A DNA stretch of 13,926 nt from Pseudomonadota bacterium. Its GTDB lineage: Bacteria; Pseudomonadota; Gammaproteobacteria; Burkholderiales; Burkholderiaceae_C. This document shows positions 7,166-13,926 of the stretch, one piece after another (positions within the stretch are counted from its first letter, which is position 1; every line of letters begins with the position of its first letter). The stretch spans positions 1-13,926 of the forward strand of contig JAEZWW010000030.1 of assembly GCA_023442945.1 (NCBI GenBank). Reading direction: 5' to 3'. The notes beneath the pieces were generated by a model. The model saw nothing but the letters and a program-made list of their open reading frames with translations, had not been told where the DNA came from and did not search any database. The translations under genes were made by a program, and so were the position numbers.

Positions 7166-8395
7166 TCACAGCAGCTTGCGCGAACGGATGGTGCCCGGCA
7201 CCTTGGCCAGCGCCTCCAGCGCCGCGTCGGACGACGTGGTGTCCACATCCATCACCACGTAGCCGACAGCGTCCTTGGTCTGCAGGTACTGCGAGGCGAT
7301 GTTGACCTGCCGCTCAGCAAACACCTGGTTGATGGCCGACAGCACGCCCGGCACGTTGTGGTGCACGTGCAGCAGGCGGTGCTTGCCGGGGTGCGCAGGC
7401 AGCGCCACTTCGGGAAAGTTGACGCTGCTGGTGGTGGTGCCGTTGTCGCTGTACTTGACCAGCTTTTCCGCCACTTCCACGCCGATATTGGCCTGCGCCT
7501 CCATGGTCGAGCCGCCGATGTGCGGCGTCAGGATGACGTTGTCCAGCCCGCGCAGCGGCGACTGGAATTCCTCGTTGTTGCTGCCCGGCTCCACGGGGAA
7601 CACGTCGATTGCAGCGCCCCACAGCCGGCCGGACTTCAGCTCGGCCGTGAGCGCGTCGATATCGACGACCGTGCCGCGCGAGGCGTTGATCAGGATGCCG
7701 CCGTCCTTCATGGCAGCCAGCTCGGCCGGGCCCATCATCCAGCGCGTCGATTCGTTTTCGGGCACGTGCAGGCTGACGATGTCGCTTTGCGCCAGCAGGT
7801 CGGGCAAGGCGTAGATCTGGCGCGCGTTGCCCAGCGGCAGCTTGGTCACCACGTCGTAGAAGGCCACGTGCATGCCCAGCGATTCGGCCAGCACCGACAG
7901 CTGCGTGCCGATGGAGCCGTAGCCGACGATGCCCAACGTCTTGCCGCGGATCTCGTGCGACTGCGCCGCCGACTTCATCCACCCACCCCGGTGCACCAGC
8001 GCGTTCTTGGCCGGAATGCCGCGCAGCAGCAGGATGGCCTCGGCCAGCACCAGCTCGGCGACCGAACGGGTATTGGAGTACGGCGCATTGAAGACCGGCA
8101 CGCCGCGCTCGCGCGCCGCCGCCAGATCCACCTGGTTGGTGCCGATGCAAAAGCACCCGGCCGCGACCAGCTTGGGCGCGGCGGCCAGCACGTCGGCCGT
8201 CAGCCGGGTCTGCGAACGGATGCCCAGGAAATGCACGTCGGCCAGCTTGGCCTTGAGTTCATCGCCCTGCAGCGCGCGCGGCAGGTTTTCGATCTGCGAA
8301 TAGCCCGCAGCGCGGATCAACGCTTCGGCCGACGGGTGGATGTTCTCCAGCAACAGGAACCGGATCTTGCTTTTGTCGAGGGAAGTCTTGCTCAC
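7166..8395 (-). CDS. serA: SerA, D-3-phosphoglycerate dehydrogenase (ACT-regulated type)
   Basis: Oxidises 3-phosphoglycerate to 3-phosphohydroxypyruvate with NAD, the first committed step of serine synthesis; family members also reduce 2-oxoglutarate to D-2-hydroxyglutarate. The GTG at 8395 is preferred over ATGs at 8461 and 8446: it gives 409 residues beginning MSKTSLDKSKIRFLLLE, essentially the length and N-terminus of E. coli SerA. With this start the catalytic residues fall at Arg240 (NASRGT), Glu269 (FPVEPG) and His292 (TPHIGG), and Trp139 is kept, in agreement with the E. coli numbers. The NAD site is GYGSIG at 158-163. A C-terminal ACT domain begins near 339 (HRLLHVHHNVPG), and the His and Asn residues that bind the inhibitor serine appear as H345, N347 and N365, so feedback inhibition is likely. 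An AGG lies seven bases before the GTG. The D-2-hydroxyacid dehydrogenase-like gene follows on the same strand. Confidence 0.96.
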   Translation of the reverse strand: MSKTSLDKSKIRFLLLENIHPSAEALIRAAGYSQIENLPRALQGDELKAKLADVHFLGIRSQTRLTADVLAAAPKLVAAGCFCIGTNQVDLAAARERGVPVFNAPYSNTRSVAELVLAEAILLLRGIPAKNALVHRGGWMKSAAQSHEIRGKTLGIVGYGSIGTQLSVLAESLGMHVAFYDVVTKLPLGNARQIYALPDLLAQSDIVSLHVPENESTRWMMGPAELAAMKDGGILINASRGTVVDIDALTAELKSGRLWGAAIDVFPVEPGSNNEEFQSPLRGLDNVILTPHIGGSTMEAQANIGVEVAEKLVKYSDNGTTTSSVNFPEVALPAHPGKHRLLHVHHNVPGVLSAINQVFAERQVNIASQYLQTKDAVGYVVMDVDTTSSDAALEALAKVPGTIRSRKLL

Positions 8396-8444
8396 GGGCG
8401 CACCTGGGAAAGCCGCATGGGGCGAGGGGAAACGGGTGAAATTC

Positions 8445-8450
8445 ATCCTA
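8445..8450 (-). promoter_or_regulatory. Candidate -10 of the serA promoter
   Basis: Read on the minus strand the hexamer is TAGGAT, with CTGTTG at 8472-8467 as a poor -35 at 16 bp spacing. Transcription would start near 8438 and give a leader of about 43 nt before the GTG at 8395. If correct, the in-frame ATG at 8446, which lies inside the hexamer, could not be the start. Tentative. Confidence 0.25.
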
Positions 8451-8527
8451 GCATGCTGCACCGCAACAACAGCGCCAACGCGGTCATTCGCGGGCGGAGT
8501 GCAGCGCCGGCGAAGGGGTTTTCCCGG

Positions 8528-8566
8528 TTGTGACGCGCATGAGACAAGCCCTAAGGTGCGTCACAA
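8528..8566. promoter_or_regulatory. 9-bp perfect inverted repeat, candidate operator upstream of ugpB
   Basis: TTGTGACGC at 8528-8536 is repeated inverted as GCGTCACAA at 8558-8566, with a 21-bp spacer, so the arm centres are 30 bp (about three helical turns) apart. In RNA the stem could extend to 11 bp with one G-U pair. It lies 49-87 bp before the ugpB start and just upstream of a TACGAT (8575-8580) that could serve as -10, and 133 bp or more from serA. It overlaps an 8-base palindrome CAAATTTG (8564-8571). Position and symmetry suggest a repressor or activator site for ugp; the regulator is not identifiable from the window. Confidence 0.5.
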
Positions 8567-8614
8567 ATTTGCCCTACGATGGTCGTTTTTCCCCATTTCT
8601 CAAGAGGAGCCCTC

Positions 8615-9925
8615 ATGCAGTTCAAAACCATCGCCCTGGCCGGCGCGCTCGCCGCGACCCTGGCCCTGCCTGCGCACGCGCAGACCGAAATCCAGTGGTG
8701 GCACTCCATGGGCGGCGCCCTGGGGGAATGGGTGAACGATCTGGCCAAGGAGTTCAACGCCAGCCAGAAGGATTACAAGATCGTGCCCACCTTCAAGGGC
8801 AGCTACGACGAGTCGATGACCGCCGCCATCGCGGCCTTCCGCGCCGGCAATGCGCCGCACATCCTGCAGGTGTTCGAGGTCGGTACCGCCACCATGATGG
8901 CCAGCAAAGGCGCCATCAAGCCAGTGGCCGAAGTCATGAAGCAGGCCGGCGTGCCCTTCGACCCGGGCGCCTATGTGCCGGCCGTGGCGGGCTATTACAC
9001 CGCCCCCAACGGCCAGATGCTGAGCTTCCCGTTCAACAGCTCGACCCCGGTGTTCCACTACAACAAGGACGCGTTCAAGGCCGCCGGGCTGGACCCCGAG
9101 AAGCCCCCGACGACCTGGCCCGAAGTGGCGTCGGCCGCCGCCAAGCTCAAGGCCGCCGGCCACAAGTGCCCGTTCACCACCAGCTGGATCAGCTGGACGC
9201 AGCTGGAGAGCTTCAGCGCCTGGCACAACGTGCTGTTCTCGACCCTGAACAACGGCTTTGGCGGGCTGGGCACGCGCCTGACCATCAACACACCGCTGCA
9301 CGTGCGCCACATTGAAAACCTGGCCAACATGGCCAAGCAGGGCCTGTTCGTCTACAAGGGCCGGGGCAACGCGGCAGACGCCACTTTTGTCTCGGGCGAA
9401 TGCGCCATGGCCACGGGTTCATCGGCGCTGTACGGCAACGTCACGCGCAACGGCAAGTTCGCCTATGGGATCGGCACCCTGCCCTACTACCCTGACGTGC
9501 CCGGCGCACCGCAGAACACCGTCATCGGCGGCGCCAGCCTGTGGGTGATGGCCGGCAAGAAGCCCGAGGAATACAAGGGCGTGGGCCAGTTCTTCGCCTA
9601 CCTGAGCAAGCCCGAAGTCGCCGCCGCCAGCCACCAGCGCACCGGCTACCTGCCGGTGACCAAGGCCGCGTTCGAGCTGACCGAAAAGTCCGGCTTCTAC
9701 AAAAAGAATCCCGGCACGGATGTCAGCGTGACGCAGATGATCCGCAAGACGACCGACAAGTCGCGCGGCGTGCGCCTGGGCAATTTTGTGCAGATCCGCA
9801 CCATCATCGACGAGGAAATGGAAGGCGTGTGGGCCGGCAAAAAAGCGCCCAAGGACGCGCTGGACGCGGCCGTCAAGCGCGGCAACGAACAGCTGGAACG
9901 TTTCCAGAAGGCCAACCGCAGCTGA
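8615..9925 (+). CDS. ugpB: UgpB, sn-glycerol-3-phosphate ABC transporter periplasmic binding protein
   Basis: Periplasmic binding protein that captures sn-glycerol-3-phosphate (and probably glycerophosphodiesters) for the Ugp importer. The 436-residue product starts at the ATG at 8615, behind a strong AAGAGGAG (8602-8609, five bases away). Residues 1-22 form a classical signal peptide ending PAHA, with cleavage before Gln23. The mature protein follows E. coli UgpB closely: IQWWHSMGGALGE near the N-terminus, YKIVPTFKGSYDE, AFRAGNAPHILQVFEVGTAT, FPFNSSTPVFHYNKDAFK, and NTVIGGASLWVM and KTGYLP-like RTGYLPVTKAA further on. These include the conserved Trp, Glu and Ser/Thr residues lining the ligand pocket. 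An intrinsic terminator begins 21 bp after the stop, so ugpB is expected to be the most abundant product of the locus. Secure by family resemblance and by the ugpA, ugpE and ugpC genes downstream. Confidence 0.96.
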   Translation: MQFKTIALAGALAATLALPAHAQTEIQWWHSMGGALGEWVNDLAKEFNASQKDYKIVPTFKGSYDESMTAAIAAFRAGNAPHILQVFEVGTATMMASKGAIKPVAEVMKQAGVPFDPGAYVPAVAGYYTAPNGQMLSFPFNSSTPVFHYNKDAFKAAGLDPEKPPTTWPEVASAAAKLKAAGHKCPFTTSWISWTQLESFSAWHNVLFSTLNNGFGGLGTRLTINTPLHVRHIENLANMAKQGLFVYKGRGNAADATFVSGECAMATGSSALYGNVTRNGKFAYGIGTLPYYPDVPGAPQNTVIGGASLWVMAGKKPEEYKGVGQFFAYLSKPEVAAASHQRTGYLPVTKAAFELTEKSGFYKKNPGTDVSVTQMIRKTTDKSRGVRLGNFVQIRTIIDEEMEGVWAGKKAPKDALDAAVKRGNEQLERFQKANRS

Positions 9926-9945
9926 TCTGCCGCCCCAACCGGCGC

Positions 9946-9972
9946 AAAACGGCCCTGCGGGGCCGTTTTTTT
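9946..9972 (+). terminator. Intrinsic terminator after ugpB
   Basis: AAAACGGCCC (9946-9955) pairs perfectly with GGGCCGTTTT (9960-9969) around a TGCG loop, and a run of seven T (9966-9972) follows the GC stem. It starts 21 bp after the ugpB stop codon. It separates ugpB from ugpA, ugpE and ugpC, and would favour excess binding protein over the membrane components. Confidence 0.92.
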
Positions 9973-9999
9973 GCGTCTGCACGCCCGCCAAGTGCGCCA

Positions 10000-10019
10000 G
10001 CGGGCCCCGTCGGGCCCGC
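10000..10019. other. GC-only hairpin between ugpB and the acetyltransferase gene
   Basis: GCGGGCCC (10000-10007) and GGGCCCGC (10012-10019) form a perfect 8-bp stem with a CGTC loop. There is no T run, so it is not a second intrinsic terminator. It may back up the terminator 30 bp upstream or be a structured leader segment. The rest of the 9926-10132 gap shows no other clear element. Confidence 0.4.
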
Positions 10020-10132
10020 GGCCCCCATTCGCGCGCTTGTCCGACAGGCACACCCAGGGGTGACGATTTAGCCTTGCGCATCGCCGCCCAGGACAGCCTG
10101 TCCGCCCCCGGCGCCTGAACAGGAGAAAGCCC

Positions 10133-10426
10133 GTGCCCGAAGTCACCAAGAACAGCGCCCTGCAGCGCTACGAGATCCATGAAAACGGCCAACTGCTGGG
10201 CTTTGCCGCCTACCGCGATCTGCCGGACGGCGTGGTCGAGCTGCCGCACACCGTGGTCGAACCGGTTTACGAAGGCCGCGGCGTGGGCAGCGCGCTGATC
10301 AAGGCGGTGCTGGCCGACATCCGCGCCGACGGGCACCGCGTGCTGGCCACCTGCCGCTTTGTCGCGGGTTACCTGGACCGCCACCCCGAATACGCCGACC
10401 TGCGGGCCACCCGCCAGGCCGTTTAG
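10133..10426 (+). CDS. Small GNAT-fold N-acetyltransferase (COG2388/NATD1-like)
   Basis: A 97-residue minimal GNAT protein. The acetyl-CoA pyrophosphate-binding motif is PVYEGRGVGSALI at residues 44-56, preceded by the beta-strand HTVVEP. The C-terminal block ATCRFVAGYLDRHPEYADL (72-90), with a Cys at 74, matches the short COG2388 family (E. coli YjdJ, human NATD1, Pfam Acetyltransf_CG), whose substrates are unknown. The start is GTG at 10133, supported by AGGAG at 10121-10125 seven bases upstream and by correct family length; no ATG fits. It sits alone between the ugpB terminator and ugpA, separated from ugpA by an intergenic repeat and a candidate promoter, so it is probably not a functional part of the transporter. 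It has its own ribosome site but no clear promoter. Confidence 0.9.
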   Translation: MPEVTKNSALQRYEIHENGQLLGFAAYRDLPDGVVELPHTVVEPVYEGRGVGSALIKAVLADIRADGHRVLATCRFVAGYLDRHPEYADLRATRQAV

Positions 10427-10430
10427 AGCA

Positions 10431-10494
10431 AAAACTGCCCCTTGCCCTACAACCATCTGCGCAAGCAGCTATCAAAATAGTAGTTGTTTGATTT
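10431..10494. repeat. Comamonadaceae-type intergenic repeat, copy 2
   Basis: The core 10444-10470 matches copy 1 at 1058-1084 in 25 of 27 bases. In this copy the central hairpin is CTGC-GCAA-GCAG (10457-10468), with a GNRA-type loop, and the right flank reads AGCTATCAAAATAG, typical of the family. It begins five bases after the acetyltransferase stop codon and lies upstream of ugpA. The two substitutions relative to copy 1 lie in the hairpin loop, leaving the stem intact. Confidence 0.75.
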
Positions 10495-10596
10495 CCCCAT
10501 CGGCGCACAGACCGTGCGGCAACACCGGCTTGCGCCGCCCGCAGCCACTGGGTGAATCCCGCATGTGCTGCCGCACGCAAGCGCGGTGCGCGCCGC

Positions 10597-10602
10597 TATG
10601 AT
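10597..10602 (+). promoter_or_regulatory. Candidate -10 of ugpA (leaderless transcript)
   Basis: TATGAT ends eight bases before the ugpA ATG at 10611. No Shine-Dalgarno sequence is present there. This is the same arrangement as at 1683-1698 and implies a transcript starting at or next to the start codon. No -35 of quality is visible at normal spacing. A promoter here is biologically sensible because a terminator isolates ugpA from the ugpB promoter. Confidence 0.45.
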
Positions 10603-10610
10603 CTTCCGTC

Positions 10611-11492
10611 ATGGAAAAGCGCGTCCGCTTCAAATCCGCCTGGCTGCCCTGGCTGCTGGTCGCGCCACAAATGGCCATCGTGCTGGTCTTCTTCTTCTGG
10701 CCGGCCGGCCAGGCGCTGTACCAGAGCGTGCTGCAGGAAGACGCCTTCGGCACCAGCCGTGAATTCGTCGGCATGGCCAACTTCCAGCGCCTGTTCGCCG
10801 ACGAAAGCTACCTGCATTCCTTCCAGATCACCGCCGTCTTCTCTGCCCTGGTCGCGGTGACCGGCATCTGCGTCGCGCTGCTGCTGGCCGTCATGGCCAA
10901 CCGCGTCGTGCGCGGCGCCACCGTCTACAAGACGCTGCTGATCTGGCCTTACGCCGTGGCGCCCGTGGTCGCGGGCGTGCTGTGGCTGATGATGTTCGCC
11001 TCGCCCTGGGGCGTGCTGGCTTACGCGCTGCAGGCCATGGGCTACGACTGGAACCACCTGCTGAACGCCAACCACGCCATGGCGCTGATCGTGATGGCGG
11101 CCGTCTGGAAGCAGATTTCCTACAACTTCCTGTTCTTCCTGGCCGGGCTGCAGTCCATCCCCAACGCCGTGATCGAAGCGGCCACCATCGACGGCGCCTC
11201 GCCCTGGCGGCGCTTTTGGACCATCGTGTTCCCGCTGCTGTCGCCCACCACGTTCTTTTTGCTGGTGATGAACGTGATCTACGCGTTCTTCGACACCTTC
11301 GCCATCGTCGACGCCGCCACCCACGGCGGCCCGGGCAAGGAAACGGCCATCCTCGTGTACCGCGTGTACTACGACGGCTTCAAGGCGCTGGACATGGGCG
11401 GCTCGGCCGCCCAATCGGTGGTGCTGATGGCGATCGTCATCGTGCTGACGGTGTTCCAGTTCCGCTTCGTTGAAAAGAAAGTCCAGTACTGA
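10611..11492 (+). CDS. ugpA: UgpA, glycerol-3-phosphate ABC transporter permease
   Basis: Inner-membrane permease subunit of the Ugp importer, 293 residues, with six predicted helices (about 12-34, 72-97, 107-128, 157-178, 208-232 and 264-285). The cytosolic EAA loop that docks on the ATPase is at 189-211: EAATIDGASPWRRFWTIVFP, with the conserved Gly at the third position after Asp. Helix 1 with WLLVAPQ and the WPYAVAPVVAGVLW segment are typical of UgpA/MalF-type permeases. The ATG at 10611 gives MEKRVRFKSAWLPW, equivalent to the E. coli start; there is no ribosome site, see the candidate -10 upstream. Its stop shares one base with the ugpE start (TGATG), implying translational coupling. It pairs with UgpE to form the membrane channel. 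Confidence 0.95.
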   Translation: MEKRVRFKSAWLPWLLVAPQMAIVLVFFFWPAGQALYQSVLQEDAFGTSREFVGMANFQRLFADESYLHSFQITAVFSALVAVTGICVALLLAVMANRVVRGATVYKTLLIWPYAVAPVVAGVLWLMMFASPWGVLAYALQAMGYDWNHLLNANHAMALIVMAAVWKQISYNFLFFLAGLQSIPNAVIEAATIDGASPWRRFWTIVFPLLSPTTFFLLVMNVIYAFFDTFAIVDAATHGGPGKETAILVYRVYYDGFKALDMGGSAAQSVVLMAIVIVLTVFQFRFVEKKVQY

Positions 11493-12349
11493 TGATGATC
11501 GAACGCCGCCCGGTGCTGGACTTCGTCGCCCACGCGGTGCTGATCGTGGGCGTGCTGATCGTCGCCTTCCCGGTCTACCTGGCGATCATCGCCAGCACGC
11601 AGACGGCCACGCAGATCGCCACCAGCCACCCGATGTCGCTGCTGCCGGGCAGCAACATGGCCAACAGTTACCGGCTGGCGCTGTGGGGCGGCAAGGTCGA
11701 AGGCGGCGGCACCATCGCCGCGGGCTGGCCGATGCTGTGGGTCAGCTTTGTCACCGCCATGGTGATCGCGCTGGGCAAGATCGCCATTTCGCTGCTGTCG
11801 GCGTTTGCCATCGTGTACTTCCGCTTCCCGTTCCGCGGGCTGGTGTTCTGGCTGATCTTCATCACGCTGATGCTGCCGGTGGAAGTGCGCATCGGCCCTA
11901 CGTACGAAGTGGTGTCGGACCTGAAGATGCTCAACACCTACGCGGGCCTGACGGTGCCGCTGGTCGCATCGGCCACGGCCACCTTCCTGTTTCGCCAGTT
12001 CTTCCTGACCGTGCCCGACGAGCTGGCCGAAGCCGCGCGCATCGACGGCGCAGGCCCCATGCGCTTTTTCAAGGACATCTTGCTGCCCTTGTCCAAGACC
12101 AGCATGGCCGCGCTGTTCGTGATCCAGTTCATCTACGGCTGGAACCAGTACCTGTGGCCGCTGATCGCCACCACTAGCGAAGACATGTACCCCATTGTGC
12201 TGGGCATCAAGCGCGCCATCTTCGGCGAGGTGTACGTCGAATGGAACGTCGTCATGGCCACCGCCGTGCTGGCCATGATTCCGCCGGCGCTGGTGGTGAT
12301 CCTCATGCAGAAGTGGTTCGTCAAAGGCTTGGTCGACACCGAGAAATGA
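11492..12349 (+). CDS. ugpE: UgpE, glycerol-3-phosphate ABC transporter permease
   Basis: Second permease subunit, 285 residues, MalG-type with six predicted helices (about 12-34, 81-110, 115-135, 150-170, 203-222 and 256-276). The EAA loop at 180-200 reads EAARIDGAGPMRFFKDILLP. MLPVEVRIGPTYEV (127-140) and WNQYLWPLI (217-225) are characteristic UgpE blocks. The start at 11492 overlaps the ugpA stop by one base; a second ATG follows immediately at 11495 and either may be used. Its last four bases (ATGA) are shared with the start of the small membrane protein gene, so the three genes are likely translated in coupled fashion. Works with UgpA, UgpC and UgpB to import sn-glycerol-3-phosphate. Confidence 0.95.
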   Translation: MMIERRPVLDFVAHAVLIVGVLIVAFPVYLAIIASTQTATQIATSHPMSLLPGSNMANSYRLALWGGKVEGGGTIAAGWPMLWVSFVTAMVIALGKIAISLLSAFAIVYFRFPFRGLVFWLIFITLMLPVEVRIGPTYEVVSDLKMLNTYAGLTVPLVASATATFLFRQFFLTVPDELAEAARIDGAGPMRFFKDILLPLSKTSMAALFVIQFIYGWNQYLWPLIATTSEDMYPIVLGIKRAIFGEVYVEWNVVMATAVLAMIPPALVVILMQKWFVKGLVDTEK

Positions 12350-12696
12350 CGGCCTTGCCAAACACCCGCGCCGACCCCTCGGCCGACGCAAGACGAGCCC
12401 GATTCGTGCGCCGCAGCTGGCTGCTGGTCGCGGCCGTCCCGGTGGTCACGTACGCACTGCTGCTGATCTCCGTCTATATCGCGCCGATCTGGAGTGGCGA
12501 GACGGTGTTGGCCCTCGTCGGCCTGCTGTCGCCCTGGGTCTTCTGCGCCCTGGCTTGGCGCTACGGGCAGCACTACGCGCGTTCCGCACGCTGGGCCTGG
12601 AAGCTCCTGGCCGGCCTGCTGGCCGCGCTGGGCGTGGTGCTGCTGCTCGGCGCTGTCTACCTGCTGCAATTGGGCGCCGCCTTCGGCCGCCCCTGA
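12346..12696 (+). CDS. Unrecognised small membrane protein inside the ugp operon
   Basis: A 116-residue product starting at the ATG at 12346, which overlaps the ugpE stop by four bases (ATGA). I do not recognise a family. The N-terminus (1-23) is polar and then basic (DARRARFVRRS), followed by three predicted helices at about 25-46, 53-71 and 85-108, with the basic segment WRYGQHYARSARW between the last two. By the positive-inside rule the N-terminus and this loop are cytosolic. There is no signal peptide and no enzymatic motif; the sole Cys is at 67. The four-base overlap and codon use like the neighbours argue that it is a real gene rather than an open frame by chance. ugpC follows after 36 bp. 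It could be an accessory subunit or stabiliser of the transporter, or an unrelated passenger; no function can be assigned. Confidence 0.75.
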   Translation: MTALPNTRADPSADARRARFVRRSWLLVAAVPVVTYALLLISVYIAPIWSGETVLALVGLLSPWVFCALAWRYGQHYARSARWAWKLLAGLLAALGVVLLLGAVYLLQLGAAFGRP

Positions 12697-12732
12697 AGCC
12701 CGCCACCTCGCACCGATCTCCGTTCCAACGCC

Positions 12733-13767
<1,035 letters not shown>

Positions 13768-13768
13768 G

Positions 13769-13926
13769 TGTTGTGTCTCAATAGGTTGTTCACCCGAGAG
13801 GGTCTGGGAGACTGGAGTTACGACGCTTCAGCATCTCAGAGGATTCCCCCCGGATGAACACCCACAAGAATGCCAGACTCACCTATGAAGGCCGCAAACT
13901 GCTCATTGAACGGGCTGCTGTGATGG
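13769..13926 (+). mobile_element. IS481-family insertion sequence, left end (cut by window edge)
   Basis: The element appears to start at 13769 with TGTTGTGTCTCAATAGGTTG, which resembles the terminal inverted repeat of IS481 (TGT start, CAATAGGTTGT in the same register, from memory). An 85-bp leader is followed by a transposase start at 13854, the usual IS481 spacing. The base composition is lower in GC than the surrounding ugp genes, consistent with a later arrival. The right end is outside the window. Confidence 0.8.
13854..13926 (+). CDS. IS481-family transposase, N-terminal 24 residues
   Basis: Only the start of the gene is present. The product begins MNTHKNARLTYEGRKLL, and the MNTHKxARLT opening is close to diagnostic for IS481-family transposases, which have an N-terminal helix-turn-helix and a C-terminal DDE domain. 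An AGAGGA ribosome site (13838-13843) lies ten bases before the ATG. Whether the full transposase is intact cannot be judged here. Confidence 0.85.
   Translation, partial: MNTHKNARLTYEGRKLLIERAAVM

Noticed and set aside
8396..8461. Extension of SerA to ATG 8461 or 8446
   Set aside because: The extra residues have no homology, and the GTG at 8395 reproduces the length and catalytic numbering of E. coli SerA.
4625..8533. 1,302-codon open frame on the plus strand opposite the oxidase and serA
   Set aside because: It is exactly antisense to two well-identified genes, has Gln/His/Arg/Val-rich low-complexity translation typical of the complement of GC-rich codons, and shows no recognisable domain.
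10514..10576. 8-bp inverted repeat GTGCGGCA/TGCCGCAC upstream of ugpA
   Set aside because: The arms are 47 bp apart and GC-rich; pairs of this size are expected by chance in sequence of this composition.

Overview
The window is GC-rich, densely coding DNA of a betaproteobacterium, most likely Burkholderiales/Comamonadaceae. Three things point there: protein-level resemblance of all the housekeeping genes (UbiE, DUF971, the 1,300-residue DUF3683 FAD/Fe-S oxidase, SerA), the Ugp set, and a short intergenic repeat of the kind scattered through Comamonadaceae genomes. This assignment rests on recognition from memory, not on a database search.

Layout. Positions 1-1566 hold a minus-strand cluster: a DUF971 protein, ubiE (ubiquinone/menaquinone C-methyltransferase) and the start of a Tim44-like exported/membrane protein that runs off the left edge. 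Diverging from it at 1698 is an AI-2E-family membrane permease with an acidic and proline-rich tail. It converges at about 3000-3058 on a minus-strand pair: serA (3-phosphoglycerate dehydrogenase, 7166-8395, GTG start) followed 168 bp later by a single-polypeptide FAD-linked oxidase plus ferredoxin plus CCG-domain protein (3059-6997). This pair is the most interesting metabolic unit. SerA enzymes can make D-2-hydroxyglutarate from 2-oxoglutarate, and the downstream enzyme has the architecture of a respiratory D-2-hydroxyacid (probably D-2-hydroxyglutarate) dehydrogenase that would oxidise it back.

From 8615 rightward lies a plus-strand sn-glycerol-3-phosphate importer: ugpB (binding protein), a strong intrinsic terminator, a small GNAT acetyltransferase, an intergenic repeat, then ugpA, ugpE, an unrecognised 116-residue three-helix membrane protein, and ugpC (ATPase). 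ugpA/ugpE overlap by 1 nt and ugpE/small membrane protein by 4 nt. A perfect 9-bp inverted repeat with a 21-bp spacer lies in the serA-ugpB divergent region and is a candidate operator. Directly after the ugpC stop codon an IS481-family insertion sequence begins and continues past the right edge; its junction is at a CTAG that contains the ugpC stop.

No rRNA, tRNA, CRISPR array or phage gene was seen. No stretch above 300 bp lacks a gene. The less ordinary observations are the SerA/oxidase pairing, a probable in-frame insertion of the intergenic repeat inside the oxidase gene, the small membrane protein embedded in the ugp operon, two apparently leaderless starts (AI-2E permease and ugpA), and the IS junction at the ugpC stop.
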